Shown here: positions 52,455-64,000 of the stretch, one piece after another
Numbering within the stretch: the stretch's first letter is position 1
Layout: every line of letters starts with the position of its first letter
From: Archegozetes longisetosus
Lineage: Eukaryota > Arthropoda > Arachnida > Sarcoptiformes > Trhypochthoniidae
DNA length: 64,000 nucleotides
NCBI GenBank assembly: GCA_018873245.2
Contig: JAEMBT020000003.1
Span: 5,227,843-5,291,842 of the forward strand
Reading direction: 5' to 3'
Translations under genes and position numbers: made by a program
Notes under the pieces: model-generated
What the model was told of the DNA's origin: nothing
Databases searched by the model: none
The model's input: only the letters and a program-made list of their open reading frames with translations

Positions 52455-54368
52455 AACTTGTTTGTAATATTATGTTCAGTGCTTACGATTAGAAAAATAA
52501 AATTCAATTCATTGTGAAGTTGGGTGTGTTGTCAATTCTAAATAAATTATCCAAGTCATGATCGCTTCAGACAATCCAAACACTTTTCCAAAATAAGACC
52601 CAAAACATTTAATTAATATCGATATTGGACTAATTTATGAACAAAACTGTTTTGACGTTTAATACATAACTTTCTTACAGCATATTATGTACTTTTTTAG
52701 TTTGAATCGCTATTGGCAGCAAACTTGAATGTCAGACCTAAGGGCTTAGAAACCAAACAATCATTGATGAGATTAGGGATGCAAATGACAAAATTGATTA
52801 AAAGCCTTAAATTGAATAGTTTTTTTATTACATATAACTGTGAATTAATGCAGAGATTTGCTGTCGATAGTTGAAAGGACGCAAAATTACTTGTATTTAT
52901 ATAGATGTTGAGCGACTAATCATGTTTTACGAATAAAAAATTGATATTTGGATCAGTAGTGGATACTTTGATACAATCTAAAGACAGCTAAGAGACAACT
53001 TGGTATTAAAAGAGAGTCTTGACAATAGCACAGAGTATTTGAGTGCTATCCATCGTGTGTACGTTGACCCGAACGTAGTTTGCTCTTAAGGCATTGTCAT
53101 CGAACACAGCGCTTTAGGTGTGTATGAATAGGTTAACTGTAGCTCTACTCCTCACCCAGCAGTTTCATTTCAAATAAATTCATATAATTGTTCAATACAG
53201 ACATATGAAAAAAATTAAACTCAAATTAATTGGTTGCAACAAAAAATTGAGTTATTCTGAGTTGTTTTCGAAACTTTGATGAGATACCGCGCAGATCTAA
53301 TCGATTAGATTGACAGACTTGAACTGAAATATAAATCAAATTGGTAAAAAGCTTAAAAGTATATCTTAGCGAGATATAATATATGTCTGGTATTTGTGTT
53401 CTTATGTACCGGTTTAATTTGAGCTCGTTTTAGTAATGATTAATCTATCAAATTATTGATCTACTTCTATCACTATTTATTGACTGATTTGAACATTTGT
53501 AGACAAAAACTTCTCTATATCTAATGGTCGCACTAGTTTTTAATTTTTTAGATCATGCACTACTTGCGCCAATAAGTTCTGATTAATTTTGCGGATATGT
53601 CGGATTATATCTTAGACTTAGAATAAATTATAAATCTAATCGATTTTAAAACTGAATTTTAAATCTAAGCTCAATGTTTTTCGAAAGAAATATAGATTTT
53701 TGCCGACTATGATTTATTTGATTAGTTAAGAACCGACTATACAGTATTATTCAAACTATTTTGAGTAGCCTTGTAAATGAAAACTTTTATTATAATGATA
53801 CCAATAAACGTTTAAGTTTTCCACTAAAAAGCGACAGTTTATTATGAATCAAAAGTTAACCTTACATTGCTATTGGTTTTCTTTTGCATTTCAAAGTTAT
53901 TTCAGTCTCAACTCTGGAGTGAAATATGATTCAATTTTGAGTTTAAAATACGATATGTAAGTCTGTCTTGTGATAACAGGACATGTAAGTGATTCTGCAA
54001 AATTATTTTTAGGTATTTTCGGTTAACTATACAGAGAAGTCGATTAATAATAAGTCTGATAACTTACATACAATAGTAATTTATTATTTGAGAATAAAAC
54101 GTTTGCGTTTGGTCAAAAACCGAAAACTAGTTTCAATCGGATTGAAATTTTCATAGAGTTAACCTTGAAGTTTCTTATCTAATAAGCCAAGTCAAAGACG
54201 ATATCCAACAGAGTTGGGGCTCATATAAGTTTTTTGTAGAATAGCTGACTCGTTAGTATTAGATACTGCATCAGATATAGTTATATTTGACTCTTTAATG
54301 CCTTTTCTCCATTCTAATGGTGATATTTGAAATTTGAGTGCAGTTCAGGTAGAGTTAGTTGTGTTAAG
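52455..54368. other. Collagen 3' UTR and intergenic DNA
   Basis: AATAAA at 52496-52501 lies about 40 bp after the collagen stop and is the probable poly(A) signal. The rest, up to the aminotransferase, is AT-rich with no supported gene. It presumably holds the aminotransferase promoter and 5' UTR. Confidence 0.6.
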
Positions 54369-55580
54369 ATGAGTTGGTTCTCTAACGTTGAAAGGGCAGC
54401 ACCTGATAAGATTTATGGCGTTCAAGAAGAATATTTGCGCGATAAGAGATCCAATAAAGTTAATTTAAGTATTGGAGTATATAGAGATCAAAATGGATTG
54501 CCATTCGTCCCACTAAGCATTATCGAAGCTGAGCAGCTGGTGTTGTCAAGACATCCAAATAAAGAATACGCTCCTATAGAAGGGTTCGCTGACTTTCGCC
54601 AAGCTGTTGCAAAATTCATTTTCGGAGAGCAAAGTCACATTATCAGACTTGGCAGACACGCCACAGTTCAAGGTCTTGGAGGCACTGGATCTTTGAGAAT
54701 AGGAGCCATATTTTTGTCTCTTTTTCTTTCTGGCAATCCTCAAGTTTATTTACCTGAGCAGACATGGAGTGCACATAACCAAATCTTTTCTCACTCTGGT
54801 TTTGGTGTCAAACACTACAGATATTGGAATGAAAATACGTTAGGATTAGATTTTGAGGCTCTCATGGAAGATATATCAAACATGCCCTCTGGATCTATAA
54901 TAGTTCTTCATGCTATTGCACACAATCCAACAGGAACTGATCCAACACCTGAACAATGGAAACAAATAATGAATCTAATAAAGCAGAAAAATTTGTATGT
55001 ATTTTTTGACTTAGCCTATCAGGGCTTCGCTTCAGGAAATGTCGATCATGACAGCTATGTCATCAGAATGTTTGCTGAGGAAGGTCTTCAATTTACGGTC
55101 GCTCTAACCTTTGCTAAAAACATGGGACTCTATGGCGAAAGGATTGGCGCTTTGATTGTTGTTTGTGGTACACAAGAAGAAGCAGATACTGTTCTGACTC
55201 AATTGAAAAAGATTATAAGACCTATTTATTCCCATCCACCAAATCATGGCGCCAGAGTTGTAACTGAAGTACTAAATAACCCTAGTTTGAAGGTTAGATG
55301 GTCTAATGATGTGTTGATGATGAAAGAAAGAATATCAAAAATGAGGTCACAACTAAAGAAAGCACTGATTCAGTTAGACTCAGGCAGGCTCTATTGGCAT
55401 TTTATTGACCAACAAGTCGGCATGTATTGTTATTCTGGATTAAGTCAATCTGAAGTACTTGAATTGAGACAAAAATTCGGTATTTATGCAGCAGATGACG
55501 GACGTATCAATTTGGCTGCTATTAATGATATGAATGTTGAGCAAGTAGCAACTGCTATTGATAATGTTAAAAATAAGTAA
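54369..55580 (+). CDS. Aspartate aminotransferase, mitochondrial (GOT2)-like, intronless
   Basis: It encodes 403 aa from the ATG at 54369 (MSWFSNVE). The in-frame codons upstream to 54327 contain no other ATG, and a stop lies at 54321. Fold-type I PLP enzyme exchanging amino groups between aspartate and 2-oxoglutarate. Conserved residues: YRD (substrate loop), EYAPIEG, TWSAH, HNPTG (N186), FFDLAY (D214, Y217), the Schiff-base Lys250 in FAKNMGLYGER (R258), IIRP, and the substrate carboxylate Arg379 in DGRIN. Differences from the usual family: the phosphate-loop SGTG is GGTG, and the Ser three residues before the Lys is Thr. The N-terminus aligns with mature mitochondrial enzyme (S-W-W/F start), so no transit peptide is visible unless an upstream exon splices in near 54343. 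AATAAA is at 55634-55639. It has no intron, while its neighbours have many, so a retrocopy is possible. Confidence 0.93.
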   Translation: MSWFSNVERAAPDKIYGVQEEYLRDKRSNKVNLSIGVYRDQNGLPFVPLSIIEAEQLVLSRHPNKEYAPIEGFADFRQAVAKFIFGEQSHIIRLGRHATVQGLGGTGSLRIGAIFLSLFLSGNPQVYLPEQTWSAHNQIFSHSGFGVKHYRYWNENTLGLDFEALMEDISNMPSGSIIVLHAIAHNPTGTDPTPEQWKQIMNLIKQKNLYVFFDLAYQGFASGNVDHDSYVIRMFAEEGLQFTVALTFAKNMGLYGERIGALIVVCGTQEEADTVLTQLKKIIRPIYSHPPNHGARVVTEVLNNPSLKVRWSNDVLMMKERISKMRSQLKKALIQLDSGRLYWHFIDQQVGMYCYSGLSQSEVLELRQKFGIYAADDGRINLAAINDMNVEQVATAIDNVKNK

Positions 55581-56566
55581 TTCGATCAGAACTTACAGTC
55601 GCAAGTTCTAATACTTGTCAAATTAAAAGTTAAAATAAACAAAACTCCAATTTCTAAAATCGCAAATTTCAGTTAATACTAATTTTTTGCTGTGATTGTA
55701 CTGAAGATAATGACTTGAGGAACTGAGTTTCTCTATGCAAAAACTAAAAATCAAACTTTTAACTGAAAACCTTGGTTCACATTTGAGGGCTGACTATGAG
55801 CTAAATGAAAGATATGGATGAACGAATTGCTGAAAACTCCTATTCGCTTAATAAGATATAAAGATATCCTAAGAATTTAATAAATAAATCAAATTTGTGT
55901 AGAATAGATTGATAATTTAAGGTCCTTGATTTCAAATATTTTAGTAAATATCTGCGTTTTGATAATGAAAATTGCAGCTTTCATCACAAAAAGGTTTTAG
56001 CTTACAGTTAGCCTTGAAATTTCTACTTAAATTCCTAAAAAAATAACCTTTACTTACGTGAAAAGAAAATCTACTCATCAATACTCGAAGAAGGTTACAA
56101 TTACATCAGCTATTCCAAGAAGGTTCTCAAAAAGAAAACTGACTTCCAAATCTAAAGTACTAATTTAGTAAACAAAACGTGAGCTAAGCCTTAATTTGAG
56201 CCCTACTGTTGAAACATTAACTAATTTGAATAGTTCTAAAAACTTGAATTCACTAACAGTTTTATGAGGGGGTAATTGTTGTCTTTTGTTATGAATATTG
56301 AACAATCGAGTTGTGACTTGTTTAGACAAATAGACTTATCAATTATTGTTTATGCAAATAATTATCTTCACCAGAATACAATTATGATTTCATGTATTTT
56401 ATTATTGTTTTGCCAACCAAATTCTAATTGATGTCACATTTGAATTACTGATAAACCATAATTTCTTTTCTAGTTATAATACTTTTATGGTCAAATAATT
56501 TGCTGTTGCCATGAGTGTGTGCACTTGTTTCAATCAGTGTCAATTCTTAGTGCAATTCAGTTTGAG

Positions 56567-56603
<37 letters not shown>

Positions 56604-58901
56604 GCAAACGGAGACAAAGTGGTATATGATTCACATTCATTTAGGTTCATTTAGGACACGCCGCCAAATATATTTTTGAATAATCTAAAGTTCAAAGCAT
56701 TCAAAATTCAAGACTAGCAATACTCTACATTTATGGTTGAGATATTGACTCACAAATCAGTATTGATTCAATTAATTAACTTTCGAAAATGCATAAGCTT
56801 GAAGCTTACTTCAATTTTCAGAGCATAATTTAGTAGTGATAATACGATAGTGAAGCGATAATTATATTTTTTAAATAAAATCAATCGTCATTTTCAATGA
56901 TACTTCATTTTCATTAGCATCACACGAAGGCTTTACGCTATAAATTATTGTTTTTTGTGAGAATTTATTTCTAAATTCAATGTCAAATACCTCGTTAAAA
57001 TTGATAATCGACTGTTAATCATAGATTATCTGCAGCTTTTGAATAGGAATGCGAGAAGAATTTCAATATATCAGGTTGAAAATAAGTAACTTTCAAAATA
57101 ATTGAATTTGATTACAATTAAGGGAATACAATAACACAACTCAACTTATAATTACGTAAGGGAGAGGCCATCGCAACAGGTCAAACTGATTGGGAGACAC
57201 TTTCTAAATCGATTTCACTCAAAGCAAAGTTCATCAAATTATTTAGTTTTTCAATGGTTTTCAACAGAATTGGGTCAACACAATAATTCAAAATTCAAAT
57301 ATTTCATAGCTTTCTTCTTACATTTTAAAGGGTCTCAACAACTGAAACAATGCCCTAATTATTGGCAGTAAGATTGATTAAATTTCTAAGCAATATTTGC
57401 AAAGTTATAACTACAAAAGAAGTTATATATCTGCAAAGAAATTTGCTTTTTTAATTTTCAAAACTGATTGCATATTTCAGATTTAAAGTTTCGGAATCAG
57501 TTGGCAATGAATTCTCAAAAATGCATGCATTTATATAAACTCTATTATACAGTCCGTCTGAAATAAACCAGAGATAAAGTTGTTAAAGCTTTATTATCTT
57601 TTATTTCCATATCTGATATTTTAATCACAGGTAAAATCAATTACTCATATACTGAAAACTTGACTTATCAAAATAAACTTTTATTAATCTAATGTCAGTT
57701 TACAAAAGTGGTGTTTAGAAGTGGAAGTCAATTTGTCTGTAAAATATGCTCGAAATGTGTCAATAATTGTAGCACTGGTTCGTTTTTTTTCACTAAACTT
57801 ACCAGGCAATTCTCCTCTAACCCAATCGCAACAATTAGTTAAGAAATAAATTTTATAAATAAAACTGTTTCTTTTATTGAGACCATTTTTAATACTACGT
57901 TTGTTTCTATCTCAATGATTATGGTTAGGAGGTCAACTTTTGTTTTTATTTCCTTCAAACTTTATTCATAACTTGCATCTGATCAACGCGTAATACTAAA
58001 CAAATAATATTGTGCTGAACATTTTAGTTTAGTTTTACTTTGAACAGAATGTGCTAACTTCCCTATAAATGAATAAAAATTTTCCACAAATAAAAACGCA
58101 TTTATTTGTTAATTTTGTCAATAGTTGATTGTGACTCTACAGAATTGTAAAGCCCATTCATTTTTAAGTGAATCACATGAGTAGAAATAAACAGTTTTTG
58201 TTTAATTAGATTTTCAGTACATTGGATACAGTGTTTGGATAGTAGTCAGTATTAAAGAAACTAGAATTTCAGGCTTTGCTGTTTATTTCATAAGTTATTT
58301 GATAACACCTCGTTTTTTCAAGGATATTTCAAAGTTGTAGCTGCGAAAGAAAGAGATTTTTGATAGTAAAAGTTGTGCTGTTAGTTTGAGTAGTTCAATA
58401 TATTTAACTTCTCAGACTGTTCAGTGTTTATTTAGAAGGTAAACACTTCTGTGTAAACTTATATAAAGTTGTACTGGTGTGTAATGTGTGATTTAAGCTC
58501 ACGCCTAATTATAGAATTATCTCTTCGTTGGTTATTTTCATAAAAGTTACCATTTTTGCTACGTTTAGTTTTAATTTACAATAAAAACTTCAACATTTTG
58601 TTACTGAACTGCTTTAAAGTTTTTTTGTATTGAAGTCAAAGTTTATGGGCTGATCTAATTGATTGATAAAAAACTTCATGAAAGCAGTATTGCGTTATCA
58701 ACCGAGTACTTATGCTAACTTTATCGTCAATTGATTGTCAATAACAAAAGGTCTGATGTGTTAGTAAACATACCATCCAATTGGAATGAGGACGTGATAG
58801 TGCATAACAAAGCTTATCATTCCATATGACATTCTGTATCTGACTTTTTCATTTTTGACTTCAGTTATTCATTAAAATAAATATATAAGTTAGCAACGAA
58901 A
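55581..58901. other. Intergenic region between aminotransferase and glutamate transporter
   Basis: 3.3 kb of AT-rich DNA with AATAAA at 55634-55639 and one GA microsatellite. A CAG ending at about 58863 (TTTTTGACTTCAG) could be an acceptor for a transporter 5' UTR exon. No coding sequence is supported. Confidence 0.55.
56571..56599. repeat. (GA)n microsatellite
   Basis: A pure GA dinucleotide tract of about 29 bp. Confidence 0.97.
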
Positions 58902-60676
58902 ATGACTCAAAACGTGATACACATAACTGATCCTAAAAATTCGTTATCTGAAACTAAATATGGAACCGTTAAATATGACTCAGAAAGTCGGAAAGCCAAA
59001 TTAATAACTTTCTTCAAACAAAACTTGTTAGCGATTGCAACTTTATTGGCGGTAATTCTTGCAATCGTCATTGGAATTATAGTGAAGAACCACACTGGAA
59101 AATGGAGCGAGAGGTCACTAATGTATTTGGAATTTCCCGGTGATATATTTCTGCGAATGCTCAAATGCCTAATATTGCCATTGATAGTGTCAAGCCTTAT
59201 ATCAGCACTTGGAAATCTAGATATCAAGCTATCGGGTCAGATCGGCAAACGTGCAGTTCTGTATTACTTCACAACTACAATCATAGCAATAATTTTGGGT
59301 ATTATACTTGTTCTCATAATCAGACCGGGCGATCAAAACAATGTTCAACAAACAACTGCAGGCCCTAAACGTAGAGTTGTCACCACAGAAGATACTATCT
59401 TAGACTTGATCAGGTAATTCAGGTAAAAAGTCTAGACTGGATGATGAAATTAGGCATTTTTCTACCTTCTATAGGAATCTGTTTCCCCCCAATCTAATTG
59501 AAGCATGTTTCTCTCAATATTCAACAACACTTACGCCTCAGAATAATGAGACTGATATCTATAAATGGAAAATCAGTGGCTCGTATGGCAGTGGCACTAA
59601 CATACTTGGCTTAGTTGTGTTTTCAATAGTTTTCGGTGCTATTGTTGGGCGAATGAAGGATGAGGGAAAACCTATATTAGAATTTTTCACGAGTCTAAGC
59701 GAAGCGACTTTGAGAATAACTAACATAGTAATTAAATTCACTCCTATCGGAGTGATGTTTCTGGTTATGCCTCGAGTCGTTTCAGTGGAAAATGTCAAGG
59801 TATTGCTGAGTAGTGTTGGTCTCTACACACTGACTGTTATCATTGGATTATTCATTCACGGACTTGTCATTTTACCGCTGATATATTACATTTTTACGAG
59901 AAAAAATCCCTACATCTTTCTCATTAAAATGACTGAAGCCATAATGACAGCTTTCGGCACTTCCTCTTCTTCAGCCACACTTCCAGTCACAATTTCCTGT
60001 CTTGAAGATAACAACAAAATTAATAGGAATGTTGTCAGATTCTGTGTGCCGATTGGGGCTACAATCAATATGGATGGGACTGCTCTATACGAAGCTGTGG
60101 CCGCTATATTTATAGCACAATCAAGAGGCATAGAAATGAATTTAGCCAAAGTTATTATAGTTAGCATTACAGCCACCGCAGCCTCTGTTGGAGCTGCTGG
60201 AATACCACAGGTCAGAAATCAGAAAAATAGACTCTGAATTGATAATCACTAAAAAATAAAATATTTTCAGGCTGGCTTGATAACGATGGTCATTGTCTTG
60301 AATGCTGTTGGTTTACCTGCTGAGGATGTAGCACTCGTTTATATAATAGGTATTACCGAAAACATGCAATTTTGCTGCAGGAAATAACTGTTTTCTTTTC
60401 AAAGATTGGCTCTTGGATCGGTTCAGAACAGCTATCAATATTCTCGGAGATGCTTATGGATCAGGTATTGTCGAACATTTGAGCAAAGCAGAATTGGATG
60501 AATTCATTAGACGACAAGAAGGTGAAAAAGAGGAACATCTTCTAGAAAAGAATGGTCTGCTACCTTCATCTTCTTCTGCATCTAACACTTCAACAATTAA
60601 AAGTATTAATAAAGAGAATGGGGATAATACCAGTTATAATAATTCGGCATTCATTCCAGACATTAATGCAAAGTAA
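58902..60676 (+). CDS. Excitatory amino-acid transporter (SLC1/EAAT family), 4 exons
   Basis: Exons are 58902-59413, 59475-60210, 60271-60349 and 60405-60676; introns are 61, 60 and 55 bp; 532 aa. It is a sodium-coupled glutamate/aspartate uptake carrier of the plasma membrane. Family marks in order: [17 protein letters not shown] in TM2; a loop with a possible N-glycosylation site (NET) between TM4 segments; HP1 with SSSSATLP (from S334); the TM7 cation motif NMDGT (369-373); HP2 GAAGIPQAG; and TM8 [16 protein letters not shown] (443-458). Within TM8, Arg450 corresponds to the Arg that selects acidic substrates and Asp458 to the substrate amino-group contact, so glutamate/aspartate is favoured over neutral amino acids. 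The C-terminal tail is Ser/Asn-rich and unremarkable. AATAAA is at 60680-60685 and again at 60688-60693. Confidence 0.96.
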
Positions 60677-61976
60677 TACAATAAAACAATAAAGAGTACA
60701 ATTCTTAAAAATTTTTCATCATTTAATCAGACAATAAAACTCTAATTTGAGTAATACTCTAAACAATACATAATATTCAACAATTTTATAATTTAAAACA
60801 CTTTTATATAATATTGATTAGTTTTTAGATTAAACTTGTTAAGACTGACAAATTATATTGAGCTTCATTATAGTTCAGAACCCGTTACTTTCAGCTAAAT
60901 TATATTTAATACAAAAGTCTTTAGGTAAGTAATATTTGCAAAATTCATTCCACATTCATTTGTCAAAACATGAATAAAAACAAAACTAAAATTATATCAA
61001 AATTTAATTATAGTCATAATTAATCGAAATAAGTTAAAACAAAAATCATATAAAGAGTTAGAAAATTGAATTTTGGCGTTTCAATATTGTTCAGCTGAAT
61101 TATAACTACTTCAAATTTACTTTTTGTTAACTAATCAATCGTTAAAATTGGTTAAAATGGGCTAATTTCATATTTCTGGGTATATCTTTACAAATTTGAG
61201 AGTTTGTGCCAAATAGGTGTACATTAAGTTTCGAGGATTGGTTTCCCAATAAAAGTGTCATTTCGAAGATAGAAAATACAAACTATTTTCAAGAGTAATA
61301 CAACTTTTAGAATAAACTTTAGCTTTCAACTTTATCATTAAATTCTTTCTTTAGAATGACTTAAGGTTTACTTTAGAGTGACTGCATTCAAAATTAAGAT
61401 CACAGAATATATGACTCTTTGAGTTGGTTCAAATCATAACATTTTGTATATAATTGGCATTTTCTTGGCATCAGTTAAGAACGATTGAATCATTCAATGT
61501 CTTATTGTCCTTCAAAACGTTTGGGACAATAAAAGGATAGATTCATTGTGTCTAGGTTTCTGCATTTGACGCAAATTTAAAATCGTCCAAAAGCATTGGA
61601 ATAGCTTGCAATCGGTGCAAAGAACGAAATATTTAGCTTTGTCTCTATAATAAAGTTGTGCTAATCGGTAAATTTAATACGAGTGCAGTTCGTTTGTGCT
61701 TAGATGCATTTCATATATTATATATCTCTTAAAAGAAAATTTTAATTATATAATAAATTCAATTTCAAATAAATTAATCACAAATCAAACATTTGCTAAG
61801 CTGAATATTTTCAATGAGATATGAATTCGGAACAATTAAAGCTTAAAGGCTAAGATTATTTGATAATTTGAATTAATGATCGAATCTGATAATAAGAGTC
61901 TTAGCAAATTAGAGACTCAGATGAGGCAGAACATGAACATTAAAATGTAATAACAAATCAATCATCAATACTGGTT
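60677..61976. other. 3' intergenic DNA between convergent genes
   Basis: 1.3 kb of AT-rich sequence between the 3' ends of the glutamate transporter (+) and the nucleoside-phosphorylase-domain gene (-). It includes two AATAAA signals just after the transporter stop. No gene is seen. Confidence 0.6.
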
Positions 61977-63444
61977 TTAGTCCTGATCAATAGGATTGAG
62001 TGTGCAAAGAATAGCTTTCATGTAAGCGGCAGCAGAAAGTGCTGCATAAGGTTGCCATTCCTTTCTTCGCGTCCCATCTTTATAGTCAGCGATTCCGCGC
62101 AAAAATATATATTTATCTTTCTGTTTCCAAAAACTGACTCAACAACAGAATCAAACTCAGTATCGAATGCCATAATACCGAATTTGGAAGCGATATCTTG
62201 CCTGATTTGTTCATCTCTAACTGCCATACGCCCAGAGCCGATGGCTCCAAAGTGAATCATTGGAAAACCATTAGCTCTTGGATCATAAGTGCCATTGGGA
62301 GGACTAGGGTGTGCCATTTCAATCACATCTTTGGTCCCAATTGACATATAAAGCTTATCACTTTGAGGTAAAGGTCGCGCAAATTCTGAGTCTTGTTTCT
62401 GTAATACTTCTATGCCTTCTTGTAGATATTGTTCCCAAACTCGGTTCCCAGATTCATTTCCTTTTTCAAAAATGTCCTTGGCTATAGTCTGCAATTCCAA
62501 ACTTGGTGGACACCAGAACCGATAGTTGAAGTTTTCAATAGAATTCTGGCTTCCAGAAGGACTTGAACTGTTCAACGGCTCTTCGGGTGAGTTCTTCAAC
62601 TTTTCACAATGTACGTAAATATACTGCTTGTTTGGAGAAGCATTCTCGGAAATATTTGGTGGAACAGAAACAACAACATCACCCAAACGGACATGACGAC
62701 TAAAGTCTGCGTAATGCGGAACACCTCCACCGATTCCGACAAGAAATACATATTCAACGCGTTGAAAAGTGCCTGTTATTAGAATTAAGTTAAAACAGTT
62801 ATACGGATAAATAGGAGCAAAAAAGTTTAATAACCAAGAAGTCTTGTTGTAGTATTTCCAGCAGCAATCATAGCAGCCCTCGAGTGTCCCACAGCTGGCA
62901 ATTTAGTCGATACCACTCTATGGTTACCGATATTTCCCAAAGTGTACACATTTGACTCGCCTATTATTGGTTTAGAGATTAGTTGTGAAATAAAAATTTT
63001 ATCAAAAAATATTCTTTTATTATACCCTCAGTTTTATATCGAACATAAGTGTCTTTGTTCTCTATCATTGCATCAACGGCTAACTTTTCACAATATTGAG
63101 CAGTAATAATAGCAATAGTTGGTTGTTCTGATCGAACAACTTTAGGCATTTGTCGCACTAGTTTGACTTCAGTATCATTTTGAGTGACTCGAGTATACAT
63201 TCCATTAGCTAGTGCTTTGATCAAGTTTTTGGACAATAATTCTCGAATAAAAAAATGTACTTCTTCTTCATTTGACTGCGTCGAACTATCATGTAATCAA
63301 ATTGATTAGTATTTAAGTTTTTGTAAGTCTTAAAAGTAATGAATTAAATAAAACAATTTACATGGCGATTTCACTTGAAGAGATAGGATTGGGATAAGAC
63401 GATTCTATAATTTCCAAAACCTTCTGTTCGGTCAGCTCCGACAT
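61977..63444 (-). CDS. Nucleoside phosphorylase (PNP_UDP_1) domain protein with winged-helix-like N-terminus, 4 exons, one frame break
   Basis: Minus-strand exons are 63444-63362, 63285-63026, 62960-62835 and 62772-61977 (about 421 aa). Introns are 76, 65 and 62 bp. Residues 1-70 or so (TEQKVLEIIESS, PISSSEIA, EEEVHFFIRELLSKNLIKAL) have a helix-helix-helix-strand pattern like a winged helix. The rest is a nucleoside-phosphorylase-I fold: TIAIITAQY at the first strand, VYTLGNIGNHRVV, the phosphate loop VGIGGGVPHY, LGDVVVS, IHFGAIGSG, and C-terminal RGIADYKDG...EWQPYAALSAAAY. The usual EMEAAG is replaced by DTEFDS, so catalysis or substrate may differ. The frame slips one base at the A5 run 62101-62105 (T5 on the coding strand), beyond which the expected C-terminus continues in the next frame. 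The start is tentative: open frame continues upstream to an AG near 63475. Confidence 0.8.
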
Positions 63445-64000
63445 GGAACCCAAAAAACTTTCATCGATAGACACTAGAACATAGATAAATGTGGATGAGT
63501 TGCACGGATTCAGAATAATTAAAGATTAATCAAACAACAATCTCGGACAAGCGATTACTGTGTTAAAGGTTTCAGTTTTAATTAGGTTAAGCCTTAATAC
63601 ACTTCTTTCAACCTGTGGTTGCAGTGACATGCACCAACAATCAAGTTTCAAATAGCGCGCAGTTCTGCTCAGTCAGTACAGTAAAACCTGTCTAACTTTC
63701 TCATGCATTTAAGTGGTTTTAAAAAAACAATATAGAAATTCCATAGAAAAATATGGTTTGTTGGTTTTTAAGAAAAAACCATTTAACTACATATTAAAGT
63801 CAGACAGGTTTCACTTTATTAACGTGTATTACATGTTAGATAATTTATCTTACATTTGCTCAGCTTTATTCTGAGCGCGTTCCGCAATAATTAATGGGAA
63901 GAATATTATGTGTGTCAAATGATTGTTAAAACAAAAATTGTTTAGTTTGAATTAGATTTGTTTAGTCTGAATTAATTTTTTTAGTTTGAATTAATTTTTA
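63445..64000. other. 5' flank of the nucleoside-phosphorylase-domain gene
   Basis: It contains a possible acceptor (TTCTAG) about 30 bp upstream of the chosen ATG, which would allow a further 5' exon, and the MITE copy at 63679-63816. No other gene is seen. Confidence 0.5.
63679..63816. mobile_element. TA-flanked MITE, copy 2
   Basis: A 138-bp element with ends CAGTAAAACCTGTCTAACTT (left) and the near reverse complement AAGTCAGACAGGTTTCACTT (right), flanked by TA at 63677-63678 and 63817-63818. Its interior (AAGTGGTTTT, CCATAGAAA, AAAACCATTTAAC) matches copy 1 at 30921-31064 in the same order. It is non-coding and lies just upstream of the nucleoside-phosphorylase-domain gene. Confidence 0.8.

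Noticed and set aside
54327-54368. Upstream TTG start for the aminotransferase
   Set aside because: Non-AUG starts are rare in animals, and the ATG at 54369 has a good protein N-terminus. The upstream codons may instead be 5' UTR or part of an unseen exon.

Overview
This is a stretch of animal nuclear DNA. It is AT-rich, has GT-AG spliceosomal introns (many only 55-80 bp, some 1-3 kb), AATAAA poly(A) signals and no prokaryotic operon structure. The best guess is an arthropod, probably an arachnid such as an acariform mite. This rests mainly on a secreted sphingomyelinase-D family gene, known best from spiders, scorpions, ticks and mites, plus the compact introns. The taxon is inferred and not proven.

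Layout. 1-25,674 is a gene-poor stretch with only simple repeats, hairpins and one degenerate short repeat. 25,675-30,758 (+) is a five-exon MOLO1/TPM-domain single-pass membrane protein. 31,613-33,779 (-) is a three-exon sphingomyelinase-D-family gene that converges on it, with a MITE between the two 3' ends. 33,780-41,538 is intergenic. 41,539-52,454 (+) is a complete 54-exon fibrillar procollagen: signal peptide, VWC domain, minor helix, a 338-triplet major helix and a COLFI domain. 54,369-55,580 (+) is an intronless aspartate aminotransferase resembling the mitochondrial form. 58,902-60,676 (+) is a four-exon excitatory amino-acid (glutamate/aspartate) transporter. 61,977-63,444 (-) is a four-exon nucleoside-phosphorylase-domain protein with a winged-helix-like N-terminus.

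The genes do not form one pathway. The aminotransferase and the glutamate transporter are neighbours on the same strand and both handle glutamate and aspartate, but they are separate transcription units and this may be chance.

Three genes each contain one single-base frame break at a short homopolymer: collagen exon 14, sphingomyelinase-D exon 2 and nucleoside phosphorylase exon 4. Everything around each break is intact. In the collagen, one extra base restores exactly 338 Gly-X-Y triplets and the 843-residue spacing between the two helical cross-link lysines. Assembly indels are therefore the most economical explanation, and these genes should not be called pseudogenes on this evidence.

The most interesting points are: the collagen C-propeptide lacks both interchain-disulfide cysteines; almost all collagen helix introns sit one base away from the vertebrate position; a 149-bp near-perfect palindrome lies in a collagen intron; a three-copy TA-flanked MITE family is present; and the nucleoside phosphorylase is fused to a winged-helix-like module. 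I found no CRISPR array, rRNA, convincing tRNA or defence-island-like system.
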